From: Liolophura sinensis
Taxonomy: Eukaryota > Mollusca > Polyplacophora > Chitonida > Chitonidae
DNA length: 64,000 nt
Direction of reading: 5' to 3'
Assembly (NCBI RefSeq): GCF_032854445.1
Contig: NC_088295.1
Span: 93,923,805-93,987,804 of the forward strand
This document shows, one piece after another, positions 1 through 12,815 of the stretch. Below the pieces are notes generated by a model, which was not told the DNA's origin, did not search any database, and saw only the letters and a program-made list of their open reading frames with translations. Every line of letters begins with the position of its first letter. Positions within the stretch are counted from its first letter, which is position 1. The position numbers and the translations under genes are program-made.

Positions 1-99
1 GCAGAGGCGGACAGCAGGCCCTGAACTCAGCATATGTAAACAGTGGCAAGCTAAAATTAGAAGCTGACGGCAGTTGTGCACATAACAACACACAAGGAC

Positions 100-1175
100 A
101 TCTGCATCCACAACTCCTACAAATCTATACATACATACACACAAGGACATCTGTATCCACAGCTCATACAAATCTATTCACACATACACACGTGGACATC
201 TGTATCCACAGCTCATACAAATCTATTCACACATACACACGTGGACATCTGTATCCACAGCTCATACAAATCTATTCACACATACACACGTGGGCATCTG
301 TATCCACAGCTCATATAAATCTATTCACACATACACACGTGGGCATCTGTATCCACAGCTCATACAAATCTATTCACACATACACACAAGGACATCTGTA
401 TCCACAGCTCATACAAATCTATTCACACATACACACTTGGACATCTGTACCCGCAACTCCTACAAATCTATTCACACATACACACGTGGACATCTGTATC
501 CACAGCTCCTACAAATCTATTCACACATACACACGTGGACATCTGTATCCACAGCTCATACAAATCTATTCACACATACACACGTGGACATCTGTATCCA
601 CAGCTCATACAAATCTATTCACACATACACACGTGGGCATCTGTATCCACAGCTCATATAAATCTATTCACACATACACACGTGGGCATCTGTATCCACA
701 GCTCATACAAATCTATTCACACATACACACAAGGACATCTGTATCTACAGCTCATACAAATCTATTCACACATACACACTTGGACATCTGTACCCGCAAC
801 TCCTACAAATCTATTCACACATACACACGTGGACATCTGTATCCACAGCTCCTACAAATCTATTCACACATACACACGTGGACATCTGTATCCACAGCTC
901 ATACAAATCTATTCACACATACACACGTGGGCATCTGTATCCACAGCTCATATAAATCTATTCACACATACACACGTGGACACCTGTATCCACAGCTCAT
1001 ACAAATCTATTCACACATACACACAAGGACATCTGTATCCACAGCTCATACAAATGTATTCACACATACACACGTGGACATCTGTATCCACAGCTCATAC
1101 AAATCTATTCACACATACACACGTGGACATCTGTATCCACAGCTCATACAAATGTATTCACACATACACACATGT
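100..1175. repeat. 49-bp minisatellite, about 22 units
   Basis: Tandem units of about 49 bp contain the words cgtggacatctgtatcc and acaaatctattcac. Variant units (aagg or cttgg in place of cgtgg) recur in the same order, for example around 390-480 and 730-830, so blocks of several units were copied together. Because 49 is not a multiple of 3, long open frames of HTH/YPQL-rich peptide arise by chance; they are not genes. The array starts about 200 bp past the donor of the Ig exon at 1,383 and shows no match to that exon. Confidence 0.95.
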
Positions 1176-1382
1176 CCGCGTGTGTATATCCAAGGCATAG
1201 TTTACGTGTACTCCACACAGACCTTGGAAATTTACAGAATACTGTACTAAAATATAATTAGAACTTACATGCCATAATTTGTACAATATGTGCCTTGGGA
1301 ATATACGCTTTACTACTAGCCCAGTTAATGTCCACCACCCTCCCGTGGTTCCCACACCAGTGAACATCCCGGTTTAACTCAC

Positions 1383-1511
1383 CGTCTATAGTTTTGTCGT
1401 TGTGGGACCAGGAGACCTCGGGCTGAGGGCTACCACCCACGCGACATTCGATAAGGGCATCTGTGTAGATGGTGGGACGCTGATACTGCTTACCCGTAAA
1501 CGTAATATCCT
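1383..1511 (-). CDS. Ig-superfamily adhesion gene, exon (second Ig domain, first half)
   Basis: Minus-strand exon of 129 bp. The acceptor (cttgcag before 1,511) and donor (gtgagt after 1,383) both fit consensus. It opens with two bases completing a codon begun in the 4,186-4,325 exon, then reads 42 codons and leaves one base. The peptide has the B strand and first cysteine of an I-set Ig domain (ALIECRVGG) followed by the invariant tryptophan in PEVSWSHNDK. This resembles the second Ig domain of NCAM and Fasciclin-2. The exon with the second cysteine of this domain must lie left of the window edge. The call as an NCAM/Fas2-like adhesion receptor is inference from domain style; other cell-surface Ig proteins are possible. 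Confidence 0.8.
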
Positions 1512-1596
1512 CTGCAAGCACCAAGAAATCAGTATTAGCTCAGCACAACTGTATGATTCACATTTCTTTCCATTAAAGACGTCAAATTCAAATCAA

Positions 1597-1772
1597 TAAA
1601 TGGAAAGGGACCATCTCACAAACTCTGACCTGTCAGTGTGAGGGACCATCTCACAAACTCTGACCTATCAGTGTGAAGGGCCCATCTCTCAAACTCTGAC
1701 CTGTAAGTGTAAAGGGACCATTTCTCAAACTCTGACCTGTAAGTGTAAAGGGACCATCTCACAAGCTCTAGT
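1597..1772. repeat. Short tandem repeat, about 36 bp x 4-5
   Basis: Units carry gggaccatctcaca and ctctgacctgt, with variation between copies. It lies inside the Ig-gene intron. Confidence 0.9.
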
Positions 1773-3309
1773 TGTAAATGAGCAAAAAGTGGTTGTGAGA
1801 GGAAGCAGAATCATTGCGTGGCTTAATTCGTAACTCAATTGTAACTGGAGGTTGTCTTCAAAACAAAGGCTTGCTGGTGGCAAACGGGTTAAGTAATTTT
1901 CTACACTGTTGGTACCCAAATAACACAGTTGGGTGGTAGAGATCAGTAGATTTGAAACTAAAACAAAATGCGTCTAACGTGGGAGGTAGCTGCTGTATTG
2001 TTTCTGTGTAGCGGATCCCCAGCATGATTTCAATAGACCGCTTTGAAATTCCAACTGCTTGCAGCGATTGGATGGAAAAATACAGTTCAAGGATCTCATT
2101 TTATTCAACGGAAAAATCCTTTTGGAATCGGTAGGATCTCGTAGCTCATGTGGTTCTCTGGGGAACGGGATATTTTGTCAGCTTTCCAAACCACACCTGT
2201 GTCGGCCAGACTGAAAACATCAGGCTGAAAGATCAGAAAATGTTAGTTCGTTTTTCCTGCTCAGTGTACAAACATCACAGCTCACTGTAGCTGGATCAGG
2301 TCTCCACGGGACATATTTCATTAACTGGCAGTTAAGATAGACTTTCCTGGGTGAAAAGCAGATCCTATATCATGAAGTAAATATAACAATTGTATTGCGT
2401 TAACAGCCATCAGCATTATCACCTAGGTTAACTCATCATCGGTATAAACGACTATGTTCACACTTATAGCTCTCAACACTACACGCAGGGATTAATAACT
2501 GTTCTAATCACGCTTGGTACCTAGGTCAAACCACTGAGTTAGCAAGGCTGCCTATAGCAAACGCCTTGCTGGACATCTCTTTTCTGGACATTTTCGAACT
2601 GAATAATATGCATGTATGCATCAATGCTAGTAAAGTAAGACGCTTATGTATCAGATTCAGAAGTGAATTGATGGTATCCATCTCAAAATGATGGTACTCA
2701 ACATGCTTGTAACATTTTGACAAATTCGGTGTCTTTCTGTCTGCCCATTTGGAGAAATATTGGTGACAACTATTCCCCAAATGTATGGTCAGATCTCACA
2801 AAGGGCATTTTTACCAAGAGTTTCTCAATCTAATGACAAACAAGCTCTTTTTCATTCTCGATAAACCGATTTCGCTTGGGGGCATAAACCTGATTAGGTA
2901 TTATTTATTTGTAATTTATATAAATGCATTTATATGTAATAGTACTGAGCTCACATTTTACTGTGACAACAAGCCAGTCTAAGGCTTTTTACGGGTTGCT
3001 GCTGTTGTTCTGGTTACCTCTACGCCCTCTGTAACCATCCCTGTGTCGGACAGAGTGGCTTAATTCACTGATTTCTTGAACATCACATTTGAACATCACA
3101 TACCCGAAACAGGCAACATTATCTGACAAATATTTTATCGAGCTTTTATTGTATGTCTTTCTCCAAGTGCTGATCCGCCATGTCGACCTCCCAGCCGCCT
3201 CAGTCGGAACTTGTGCCAGTTTCTTTGAGCTACTCCAATTAGAATGTGGCGAACGCTTACCGTTAGAAATGTTGTCGCGGTATTCTGGCGATTTAGAACT
3301 TCTAGTTTT

Positions 3310-3705
3310 CCTTGTCGTGCTTTCCAGCGCTATAGCAAACGATTCTTGGTTGTCGTGCTTTCCAGCGCTATAGCGAACGATTCTTGGTCGTCGTACTTTC
3401 CAGCGCTATAGCGAACGATTCTTGGTCGTCGTACTTTCCAGCGCTATAGCGAACGATTCTTGGTCGTCGTACTTTCCAGCGCTATAGGGAACGATTCTTG
3501 GTCGTCGTACTTTCCAGCGCTATAGCGAACGATTCTTGGTCGTCGTACTTTCCAGCGCTATAGTGAACGATTCTTGTTCTTGGTCGCCCAGTGCTATAGT
3601 GAACGATTCTTGTTCTTGGTCGCCCAGTGCTATAGTGAACGATTCTTGTTCTTGGTCGCCCAGTGCTATATTGAACGATTCTTGGTCGTCGTGGAGGGCC
3701 AAGGT
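3310..3705. repeat. 37-bp minisatellite with a variant 36-bp block
   Basis: About seven units contain cgctatagcgaacgattc and ggtcgtcgtac. Three further units have a changed half (ttgttcttggtcgcccag), so a mutated unit was amplified secondarily. It lies in the Ig-gene intron. Confidence 0.95.
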
Positions 3706-4185
3706 TGCAGCAGATATCTCTTCCCTGCTAGAAAAAGTTACATACCACGTCTTCTGACTACAACAGTAAATTAGCGCATGTCTACTGGCCAGATCACGCG
3801 CCATCTCATCATGGATCCCAGAGTGAACCACAGCGATTTAGAACTATTATTCACATGACTGGCTTTCATACGGTTTATTAGGTTAAAGTGTAGGTCTGAT
3901 TAGACTTATAATATTTTAAGTTTTGAATATTTGTGTGCAAGAACAAACAAATGTCTGTCCACTTGACCTTTTCTATAACTGTAGGACTGCAGAGTGTGCA
4001 ACTAATGTAGCAAAAGTCCAAAGCCAATTGATGACCGTTGCCAATAACTCTAGGTTGATCGCTGTTGCCTGTGTGGCCTGGATATGTAACTTAAGTAAAG
4101 AGGTAAGCCTACATGTGCAGGTATAAGCATATTGTACAGGACTTGAAACACACCCAGCTGTACAGGGGGTGGCACTGATACGTAC

Positions 4186-4325
4186 CCCACACATCAAACA
4201 TGACGGCCATGGTCTGTTTCTGCCCGTTAAGCACCCCTGTGCAGGTCCATTTGCCGGTATGTTCCTCTTGCACAGAGGGGATCCGCAGCTTCAGGCTCTG
4301 GGGGCCCTTCCTCTGAACATACACC
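4186..4325 (-). CDS. Ig-superfamily adhesion gene, exon (first Ig domain, second half)
   Basis: Minus-strand exon of 140 bp between an acceptor ending acgcag (before 4,325) and a gtacgt donor (after 4,186). One base completes a codon from the 4,615-4,783 exon, 46 whole codons follow, and one base is left for the 1,383-1,511 exon. The peptide ends an Ig domain: LKLRIPSVQEEHTGKWTC holds the F-strand second cysteine and a D-x-G-x-Y/W-x-C-like signature (here H-T-G-K-W-T-C), followed by a G strand (MAVMFDVW). GC content is clearly higher than in the flanking intron. Reading phase is kept across both junctions, which supports it as a true exon. Confidence 0.85.
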
Positions 4326-4614
4326 CTGCGTGAGAGTGAGACGTGGGTTAACACGAACATCTAAACTGACTTTTATACAGTGTACAACTGAGTCCAAGTA
4401 CACCGAAATCACAACAACATAAGTTTTTTGAATGATCTGAAACTTTTATGATGCTTTCGTCAGGTACTGTATTAATCAAGATCATCGATCAAACACTGTC
4501 ATATGAAATGCAATACCTAAATGCAGTGCAGAATTCAAATAACACAAGTAAATTCTTAAAAGTTAAACTTGGAAAACAATTCTCATTGAGAAACCTTATT
4601 ACAGGTGAACTCAC

Positions 4615-4783
4615 GGGTCATTAGAGTTGGTGGAGGTGATAACATTGCCCTGAGCACTTGTCCACGTGAGCTGAGGGTCTTCCCAGGGTCCTAGTCCTGT
4701 GGCATCACACTTTATGATCAACCCAAAGCCTTTCTTCTTAGGTTGTATTTTGTCGCCTGGTACCAACACCAGCGACTGTGCCC
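4615..4783 (-). CDS. Ig-superfamily adhesion gene, exon (first Ig domain, first half)
   Basis: Minus-strand exon of 169 bp with acceptor ttttcag before 4,783 and donor gtgagt after 4,615. It opens in phase 1 (two bases finish an upstream codon), as is usual after a signal-peptide exon, then reads AQSLVLVPGDKIQPKKKG, a beta strand with the first Ig cysteine (LIIKCDATG) and the core tryptophan (PQLTWTS). It leaves two bases that join in frame to the 4,186-4,325 exon. This is therefore probably the first Ig domain of a secreted or membrane adhesion protein. I could not find the signal-peptide exon to the right. Confidence 0.85.
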
Positions 4784-7425
4784 CTGAAAACAGAAACAGA
4801 ACCACTGTACAAAAATGGCCACACCTACTCACATACAGAATGACATGTATCAAGCTATACGTTTATTCCGCCACCAACAAATCTGTATTCTATCATGACT
4901 CCCCAGACTCCTGTATTAAAGGATTAGAGTAGGACTTTGGTAATGGTCCTAATTATAAAGAGTATTAAACAAGTCGATCTCCCGCCAGCCGCAGCGGTAC
5001 ACGGCACAACGGGTGACATCACAGCCGACGAACCCACTGATAGTTTGGGCTATATAGCCTGAGATTTCGTATTAAAATTTCGTAAATAAAATCTCCACAG
5101 ACAGTCCGGTCCAAGTCCAAATCAGGACACGTCTCTGAATTAGGACAAAAGTGTTCTAAACAGGAAAACTTCATGAACTTTATATATTTCATTTTCCTCT
5201 GTTTCTGCACCTTGCTGCACAAAGAACTTGTGCAAAAAAGTAGCCAAGTATATACTTGTTATTATATAACACGTGTCTTTGTCGTTTGCCTTCGTTAGCC
5301 TGGGAGATTTAATTTTTTAATGACCGCTTCCTAAACTGGACACATTCATTAAGCACAGACAAGCCTTTCCTCAACAGGAAATATATCGCATGTTACCTGA
5401 ATAGGAAACACACCGTAACGTTTCAGGAAATGTTTCCCAGGCCATCTGGCGGGTATTGCTTTGTACAGGTAGTATCCTCAACTGGAAACATATGTACAAA
5501 TACAAGTACATGTTTCCTGAATGGGAAATATTTAACACTTGACTTCTTGAAATGACAACATTCAAAACTGATATGTCAATATTAGTTTTTACTGTGATAC
5601 TAGTATTTAATTATGCAGTTCAGTGTATGAGATCTACAAATGTGGTTACATAAGCATTTATACAGATTTTCTTTCTTATTAATATATGCACTCATACATA
5701 TATACCTGTACATGCAAAAGTGATATGCTGATAAGTTATAGTCTGACGATTATCGCTTAAGCTGATATGTTATCGTCTGACGATTATCGCTTAAGCTGAT
5801 ATGTTATCGTCTCATGATTATCGCTCATGCTGATATGTTATCGTCTCGTGATTATCGCTCATGCTGATATGTTATCGTCTGACGATAATCGCTTATGCTG
5901 ATTACACGCACTTGTGATAATCAGTTTATCTAACTCTCCTTACGTTTAATGGTCTATAATTTGCAAACTATATCTAGCTATCTGTATCAGACACTCAAGC
6001 TCTAAAGCACATTTATACGGTTGTACTTATAAGTATACAATGTTTTGCCTTCCCAAACATTAAATACTTCTCGAAAATTTATCTGTAAACTGCAGAAATT
6101 TGGCTAAAGTCATTTAGTGTATATAACATAAGCAGCTATTAACATTTTCAAAATCCTTTTGTTAAAAAAATTATTTTATACTGAAATAATTCCATATGCC
6201 GATCTAGGATATGCTTTTAAAATGCCATGAAAGTTTATAAGTCTTAAAATATTACACACAGATGTAACCGATGTGACAGATGTGACAGATGATTTTCATG
6301 AAGCACAGTGGGTTGGCTTATTAGTATCTAGTGGTCCTCAAACTCAACACACAATATATCACCACCTAGTAAGTTAATGAGCTTTTAACTGTGGACATGT
6401 GGACGCTAAGTGGCTGTTCCAGCATGACATAATGGCTATTCTTACTTACATGTAAATAATGTCATGCGGCTAAGACTATGATTAAGTGTAGGCCATAACG
6501 TACTGAAAATCTTCAAAATTTTCAATCACTAAAGCACTTTTTACAGTGGAATTTATGTATATAATTATTACGAATACGAAGCTAAAAATGATTTGTTGTC
6601 TCATTAAAGGCTTCATAAAACTACATATGCAAATTGTTACTCTACACCTCATAGTTCAATGTTTTAAAATATCGGTTGCAGAGGCGGTTGTAAAAGTTGA
6701 AGAATTTGGGGTATGTCAGCATGGAAATGCGGTACCTGGCTTTCCCCTATATATCACTTTCAATCAAAGTGACAGATAATGCAAGTTTCTCATTTTGTAA
6801 GATACGTATGACTTCCAAATTTTATAACACATTAAATATAAATTATACATAATGAAAACTGTTATCTAATCTATTCGTCAAAAGAGACATTCGTAAACCA
6901 GTCATCAACCAAAATGAACGTTCTGGTTAATGTGGTATAATCCATGAAATTGTTAATTACCTTTTCCCCAAATAAACTTAGATATGAGCTATCCTGACAT
7001 TCTAATACCTACTGCCTCAGAAAATCATCACCAAACAGGTGTCTACATATCTTTGATCTATTAACAGGAATGACATTTCATCAGAATCCACTCAAATTTC
7101 TTCCACTAGAGGACCCCTATGAAGGTAAGATTTGACCATATTGGTCAAAGAGTAGACAAAACGAAAACCTACAACATTCTGTGAAATATGTTCATATGAT
7201 ATAATCTTTGACGAATAGCTGAGGATCAAATCTAATCTTCTGACTCAGGTGGGTCAGACAGTATTAAAAAAATTCAGCTAGTTTTGATGGAAAATATTCT
7301 CTCCCCTGTGTTATTTGTTCCCATTTTCAGCACATACAAGTTTTATAGACCTTATATACGCTGACTGTGCAAGATTGGAGAGGCAGTGATGTCAGGTAAT
7401 ACCATTTCAGACTGATGTTATATCG
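4784..7425. other. AT-rich region without a recognised gene
   Basis: Probably the first intron and/or 5' flank of the Ig gene. A 33-bp repeat lies at 5.73-5.90 kb. The rest is AT-rich with only short frames and none resembles a known protein. The signal-peptide exon of the Ig gene may be here but is too short to call. Confidence 0.5.
5730..5902. repeat. 33-bp tandem repeat x 5
   Basis: Units read gctgatatgttatcgtct followed by a variable tgacgattatcgctta or catgattatcgctcat. Confidence 0.92.
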
Positions 7426-7466
7426 CAACAGCCACTATATATATATACTATATATAGTGGCTGTTG
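7426..7466. repeat. Perfect 41-bp inverted repeat (hairpin)
   Basis: caacagccactatatata pairs with tatatatagtggctgttg around a short centre. It stands about 35 bp left of a long (TA)n tract and could form a cruciform together with it. Confidence 0.9.
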
Positions 7467-7496
7467 TACACTATATATGTATGGTATATGGTATAT

Positions 7497-7499
<3 letters not shown>

Positions 7500-7591
<92 letters not shown>
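7500..7591. repeat. (TA)n microsatellite
   Basis: About 45 uninterrupted TA dinucleotides. Frames through it (YIYIYI) are not coding. Confidence 0.98.
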
Positions 7592-7592
<1 letters not shown>

Positions 7593-8284
7593 GAGATTTG
7601 CAATTGTTCATTCGTGACGACTTGTAAGTCTCATGTTTATTACAACCACTGGTAATGGTTGTATCCAAAGAAGAACTGCATGTACTGAGTTAAGGGTTTG
7701 CATACATATACTTAGAAGAGGATGAAGGAGATATTCCTTATCTTGAGCTGTTTGTATTAGGTTTAAGATGGATTTAAGTTTAAATATGGACAGCTAGAGT
7801 GCGCAGAATCTCTGGCGCAGCGCTCTGCTTCATACCTGTGTTTAATCCTGCTTAACGTCTGTCTATGGACCACATGCAGATCGCCACCTTGGATATGTAT
7901 GAAAAGTTGCAATCAAAGCACTTAGATACGTATTTCGATTATTGAGAACTGTTGAGACGATTTGGATACTGATTTCATTCATTTACCTAAAACATTTCTT
8001 GCATTTTTTCAACATCCTCGAAAACTGCTGACTTCTTTTCTTTTCATGAATGCATGAGGTGATTTCTTCCTTTAAAAACTTCCTTGGTTCTCTTTTGGTG
8101 TATGTTAAACATCCTTTTTCGGACTTGGGGTTATTGATCAGGGTGTGTGCCGGTGATAGTAATTACAAAATTAATGACCTTCACATCTGCGGTACGCGTA
8201 AAATACAAGTACATCTTGTAGTGAGCTGCAGTTTTACTTTCCTGTGTCTCCTACATGTCTCCTAATCCGTTTCAGTTTCAATCT
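7592..8284. other. Unassigned single-copy-like sequence
   Basis: No gene or repeat recognised. A 71-codon plus-strand frame at 8,050-8,265 shows no domain. Confidence 0.5.
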
Positions 8285-9897
8285 ATTGTGCTACCAGTCA
8301 AAGGACTTGGTGTCACCAGTTTCACAATTTAGTGTTACCAGTCACAGGACTTCGTGTTACCAGTCACACGACTTGGTGTTACCAGTCACATGACTTGGTG
8401 TTATCAGTCACAGGGCTTCGTGTTACCAGTCCCAGAACTTGGTGTTACCAGTCACAGAACTTGGTGTTACCAGTTACAGAATTTGGTGTTACCAGTTTCC
8501 AAATTTAGTGTTACCAGTCACAGGATTTAGTGTTACCAGTCACAGGGCTTGGTGTTACCAGTTACATAACTTGGTATTACCAGTTACAAAATGTTAGTGT
8601 AACCAGTCACAGGAATTGGCGTTACCAGTCACAGGACTTGGTGTCACCAGTTTCAAAATTTAGTGTTACCAGTCACAGGACTTAGTGTTACCAGTAACAG
8701 GACTTGATGTTACCAGTCACAGGACTAGGTGTTACCAGTAACAGGGCTTGGTGTTATCATTCACAGGACTTGGTGTTATCAGTCACAGGGCTTCGTGTTA
8801 CCAGTCACAGAACTTGGTGTTACCAGTCACAGGACTTGGTGTTACCAGTTTCCAAATTTAGTGTTACCAGTTTCAAAATTTAGTGTTACCAGTCACGGGG
8901 ATTGGTGTTACCAGTTACAGAACTTGGTATTACCAGTTACAAAATGTTAGTGTTACCAGTCACAGGACTTGGCGTTACCAGTCACAGGACTTGGTGTCAC
9001 CAGTTTCAAAATTTAGTGTTACCAGTCACAGGACTTGGCGTTACCAGTCAAAGGACTTAGTGTTACCAGTAACAGGACTTGGTGTTACCAGTCACATGAC
9101 TAGGTGTTACCAGTAACAAGGCTTGGTGTTACCGGTCCCAGAACTTGGTGTTACCAGTCAGAGGACTTGGTGTTACCAGTCACAGAACTTGGTGTTACCA
9201 GTTTCCAAATTTAGTGTTACCAGTCACAGGATTTGGTGTTACCACTCACAGGGCTTGGTGTTACCAGTTACATTACTTGATGTTACCAGTTACAAAATGT
9301 TAGTGTTACCAGTCACAGGACTTGGTGTTACCAGTTACAAAATTTAGTGTTACCAGTAACAGAACTTTGTGTTACCTGTCACAGGACTAGGTATTGCCAA
9401 TCACAGGACTTGGTGTTACCAGTCACAAGACTAGGTATTACCAGTCACAGGACTCGGTGTTACCAGTCACAAGACTAGGTATTACAAGTCACAGGACTCG
9501 GTGTTACCAGTAACAGGACTAGGTATTACTAGTCCCAGGACTTGGTGTTACCAGTTACAGAATTTGGTGTTACCAGTTTCCAAATTTAGTGTTACCAGTA
9601 ACAGGGTTTGGTGTTAGCTGTCACAGGGCTTCGTGTTACCAGTCACAGGAAATGGTGTTAACAGTTTCAAAATTTAGTGTTACCAGTCACAGGACTTGGT
9701 GTTACCAGTCACAGGGCTTGGTGTTACCAGTTACAGAATTTTGTATTACCAGTCACAGGAATTGGTTTTACCAGTCACAGGGCTTCTTGTTACCAATCAC
9801 AGAACTTGGTGTTACCTGTTACAAAATGTTAGTGTTACCAGTCAGAGGACTTGGTGTTACCAGTTACAAAATTTGGTGTTGCCAGGTAACAAAACTC
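8285..9897. repeat. 22-24-bp minisatellite, about 70 units
   Basis: Units follow gtgttaccagtcacagg plus acttg, with variants (tttcaaaattta, ttacagaattt, ttacaaaatgtta). The variants come in recurring blocks, which indicates multi-unit duplication. Open frames of the type VLPVTGLGVTS are products of the repeat. Confidence 0.97.
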
Positions 9898-11764
9898 TAG
9901 ATTAATACTTTTTCACAAAGCTTTACTGTACTGACTTATAAGCTTTTAAGCGTTTTTTTTTTGTTTTGAGCCTTGTTTTGATGTTTTCAGTTTAAAAGCC
10001 GACAGAGAACTTTTTGGGACGAATGATTGCTGATTTTCGGAGATAAACTATAAGTACACGTATTTGTATGTGAAGCTCTACAGGCCAACTTGAGGTCACT
10101 GTATATATTGATGAGAATGCATGTCATTACATATGAAACCCAAGGCTACCAGGCATAATGACACCTCGTAGCGTCCATTCCTAACTTATTATTTTGTTCA
10201 GTGTAACAGTAGCACATGGATAGATTGTTAACTGATATGCAGATTAAACTTCTCAATCTAGACTGGCCATCTTCCCCTGACGGAACTGTGCTGGAGGGAG
10301 GTAATTACATAGTGATTCCTATTAAAGACTAGAAACACCTGAGATACCTAAAGAGCTTTAAAAGTGTTAAAACGGGTGGATTTAAAATTGGGAATGGCAA
10401 AGCCTTCTTTAGTGCTGAAATCTAACAACAGAGCTGAATTTATCCTAACATAAGATAGAGCCTGTGATAACACCAGGAGAAATGTGCAGAGTGTGTATGC
10501 GTGAGTATGTTTGTGTATGTCTTTGTAGTGATCAGTATGAAGTGCATCCAGTTTTATCTTCCCTGTTTCCCGGATAGGTGCAAAAACCGGATAAGAGCGT
10601 AACGAGGCAGTTATAAATGCCGTTTGCAGGAAAACAATCCTATAAATCGAGCCAAACTCAAAAGGATCGGAAAGAATACACTGTTAGTCATCGACACGTA
10701 CTAAATTGGTGTCATTAAGCATTTATTTTAGTACATTTATCTTCACCAGACGAGAGTTCATGGAAGAGTACTCGAGGCAAAAATTGCTGTTAAAAAGAGG
10801 GTGCCGAAGCAGCTTTTATAGACCTCAATTAGAAGTTTACAAGTTTAACTTGTAACTTCAAATCAGAATAGATAAATTAATTCTAGTTCATTCAAGTTCA
10901 TTTAAGTTACAACTATGTACTTGTAAGTACTAACTAAAGGTCTTTATTATAAATGCCGATTGCAGGAAAATTAACACACCACAATGGCTTTTTGACGGAA
11001 CCATCGAAAATGACTAACTGGGTCTTCTTCACCCTAAACAACCAAAAAGCCCTGATTAGAACTGGGTATTTAGGGCTACAGGAGTCAGTAATGTATAGAA
11101 GAGAGAGAGGGAGGGGGGGAGGTGAAACAGTGTAATAGCGGCTGTGTTAACGTATCAGCCGTGTGGGTCCCCGTTCGCTACCGTACTTACTTACCTGAAT
11201 ACTTCACTAGACACAAGGATATTATGCTTAAGATAAGCACAGTCGCCATTTTCTTCTCTTCCCGTGACAAAACGTAATGACCAAATGATCGCCCGTCCTC
11301 CCGATACGCAGCGCCGAAAGCGTACAGTCGCCCAGCTCTGTTTGCATTAGAGGGCATCTGGATATCACATGTTTTCCTCTTTGTTCGTTCACAATGACCA
11401 TACCAATGAACTCACTTCATAAGCCGGGATATAATCCCTGCTCAGCAAGAATGTGCGCTCCAGATGTAGGCAGAATGCGGGCACATTAAGCAGACAAACA
11501 CTCACGGAACTAATTTGACGTTACCCCAAACAGGATACAGACGTTTGGCGTAGGCATCGGCTTGCCAACTGAACGTTGGCCCAGTGTTGATACACAGTAC
11601 ATATGCCGTTTTCCTATACAACATACTAGTTGACCCACATTGGTTCAAGAGCCACTCATAACTCCAAAGGTGTACTCGACAACGATGGTGTAATATTAGC
11701 TTTGTTGATTTAGTTTGACTGAATGGGCTTAATGTAATAATGACAAAGCTTTATCATGCCGATT
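9898..11764. other. Unassigned sequence
   Basis: No gene recognised. A phrase (ataaatgccg with tgcaggaaa) occurs twice, near 10,610 and 10,950, pointing to a diverged dispersed repeat. The segment at 11.1-11.6 kb has higher GC but no recognisable exon. Confidence 0.45.
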
Positions 11765-11905
11765 AATTAATTAATTAATTTATTTATTTGTGTTTTACGC
11801 CCTACTCAAGAATATTTCAATTATATATTGGCGGGCAGCATTATGGTGGGAGAAAACCGTGTATAGGCTGGGGAAATTGACAACATTGGCTTGATTTTGG
11901 TTTGA
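11765..11905 (-). mobile_element. Truncated SINE (family 1, 3' half)
   Basis: It carries the family-1 block (ttatttgtgttttacgcc, ctcaagaatatttca, cagcattatggtgggag) next to an attaattaattaattt run. This is the A-rich tail and core of a minus-strand copy; the tRNA-like head is absent. Confidence 0.8.
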
Positions 11906-12299
11906 TAGCATCGGTTTGATGTTGGTTTGACAACATTGACTTAATGTTGGTAAAACATCATCCTGCCGCTCAGCCATGAATGCATTTGCCTTTGCTGGCT
12001 GGGAAGGCCATTGGGATTTCAGCTTTATGACAGCATCAATTAATCTGTATTGGCCATACATCACTCACTGAGATGTACATTTGCTAGTGTCGGTCTGGGT
12101 TGAACCAGTGAAGGACTGCTTCTAACTGGAATGTAAGTTTGATGCTGGCAAGACAGCATTCTGCCTCTCAGCTATTAGAAATGCATTTGCTGCAGTCTAG
12201 TCTCCAGAGTCATCATCAGCAACAGCTAGTACATTACCCAGTATGCCAAGAAACAGGATCATCAGAACAGCTAGTACATTATCCAGTATGCCAAGTACT

Positions 12300-12815
12300 A
12301 ATTGGAAACTGGTTATATACAAGATATGTACTGAATAGAAAACTGACTATATACAGCGTGTGTACTGAATGGAAACTGATTTGTCCTTACGTTTTACTAA
12401 TTTAATTGCAGTTGTGGTGTTGCTGATTTGGAAACTCATCATGTACAGCGTGTGTACGGAATGGAAACTGATAACATACGAGACATGTACTGAATGGAAA
12501 ACTGATTATATACAAGATATGTACTGAATGGAAAACTGATTATATACAAGATATGTACTGAATGGAAAACTGATTATATACAAGATATGTACTGAATGGA
12601 AAACTGATTATATACAGCGTGCGTAGTGAATGGAAACTGATTATATACAAGATATGTACTGAATGGAAAACTGATTATATACAAGATATGTACTGAATGG
12701 AAAAGCTGATTATATACAGCGTGCGTAGTGAATGGAAACTGATTATATACAGCGTGCGTAGTGAATGGAAACTGATTATATACAAGATATGTACTGAATG
12801 GAAGCTGTACAGGAA
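12300..12815. repeat. 34-bp minisatellite
   Basis: Units contain gtactgaatggaaaactg and attatatacaaga, with a variant cagcgtgcgtagtg. A less regular start reaches back to about 12,230. The 98-codon minus frame at 12,574-12,870 is a product of the repeat. Confidence 0.94.

Larger units (their letters stand above)
1512..4185 (-). other. Intron of the Ig-superfamily gene
   Basis: This interval separates two phase-compatible Ig exons. It holds a short array at 1.6-1.77 kb, a 37-bp array at 3.31-3.70 kb and otherwise AT-rich sequence in which I see no coding exon. A 94-codon plus-strand frame at 3,089-3,373 overlaps the array start and has no recognisable domain. Confidence 0.7.

Noticed and set aside
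192-1250. 352-codon open frame (repeats of HTH/YPQL)
   Set aside because: It is generated by a 49-bp tandem repeat read in three cycling frames; other frames are open as well. No start context or domain.
3089-3373. 94-codon plus frame
   Set aside because: Half of it lies in the 37-bp array and the rest has no domain; it sits in the Ig-gene intron.
7464-7668. Frames through (TA)n tracts (YIYIYI), also at 17.8-18.1 kb
   Set aside because: Dinucleotide repeats are open in several frames and carry no coding signal.
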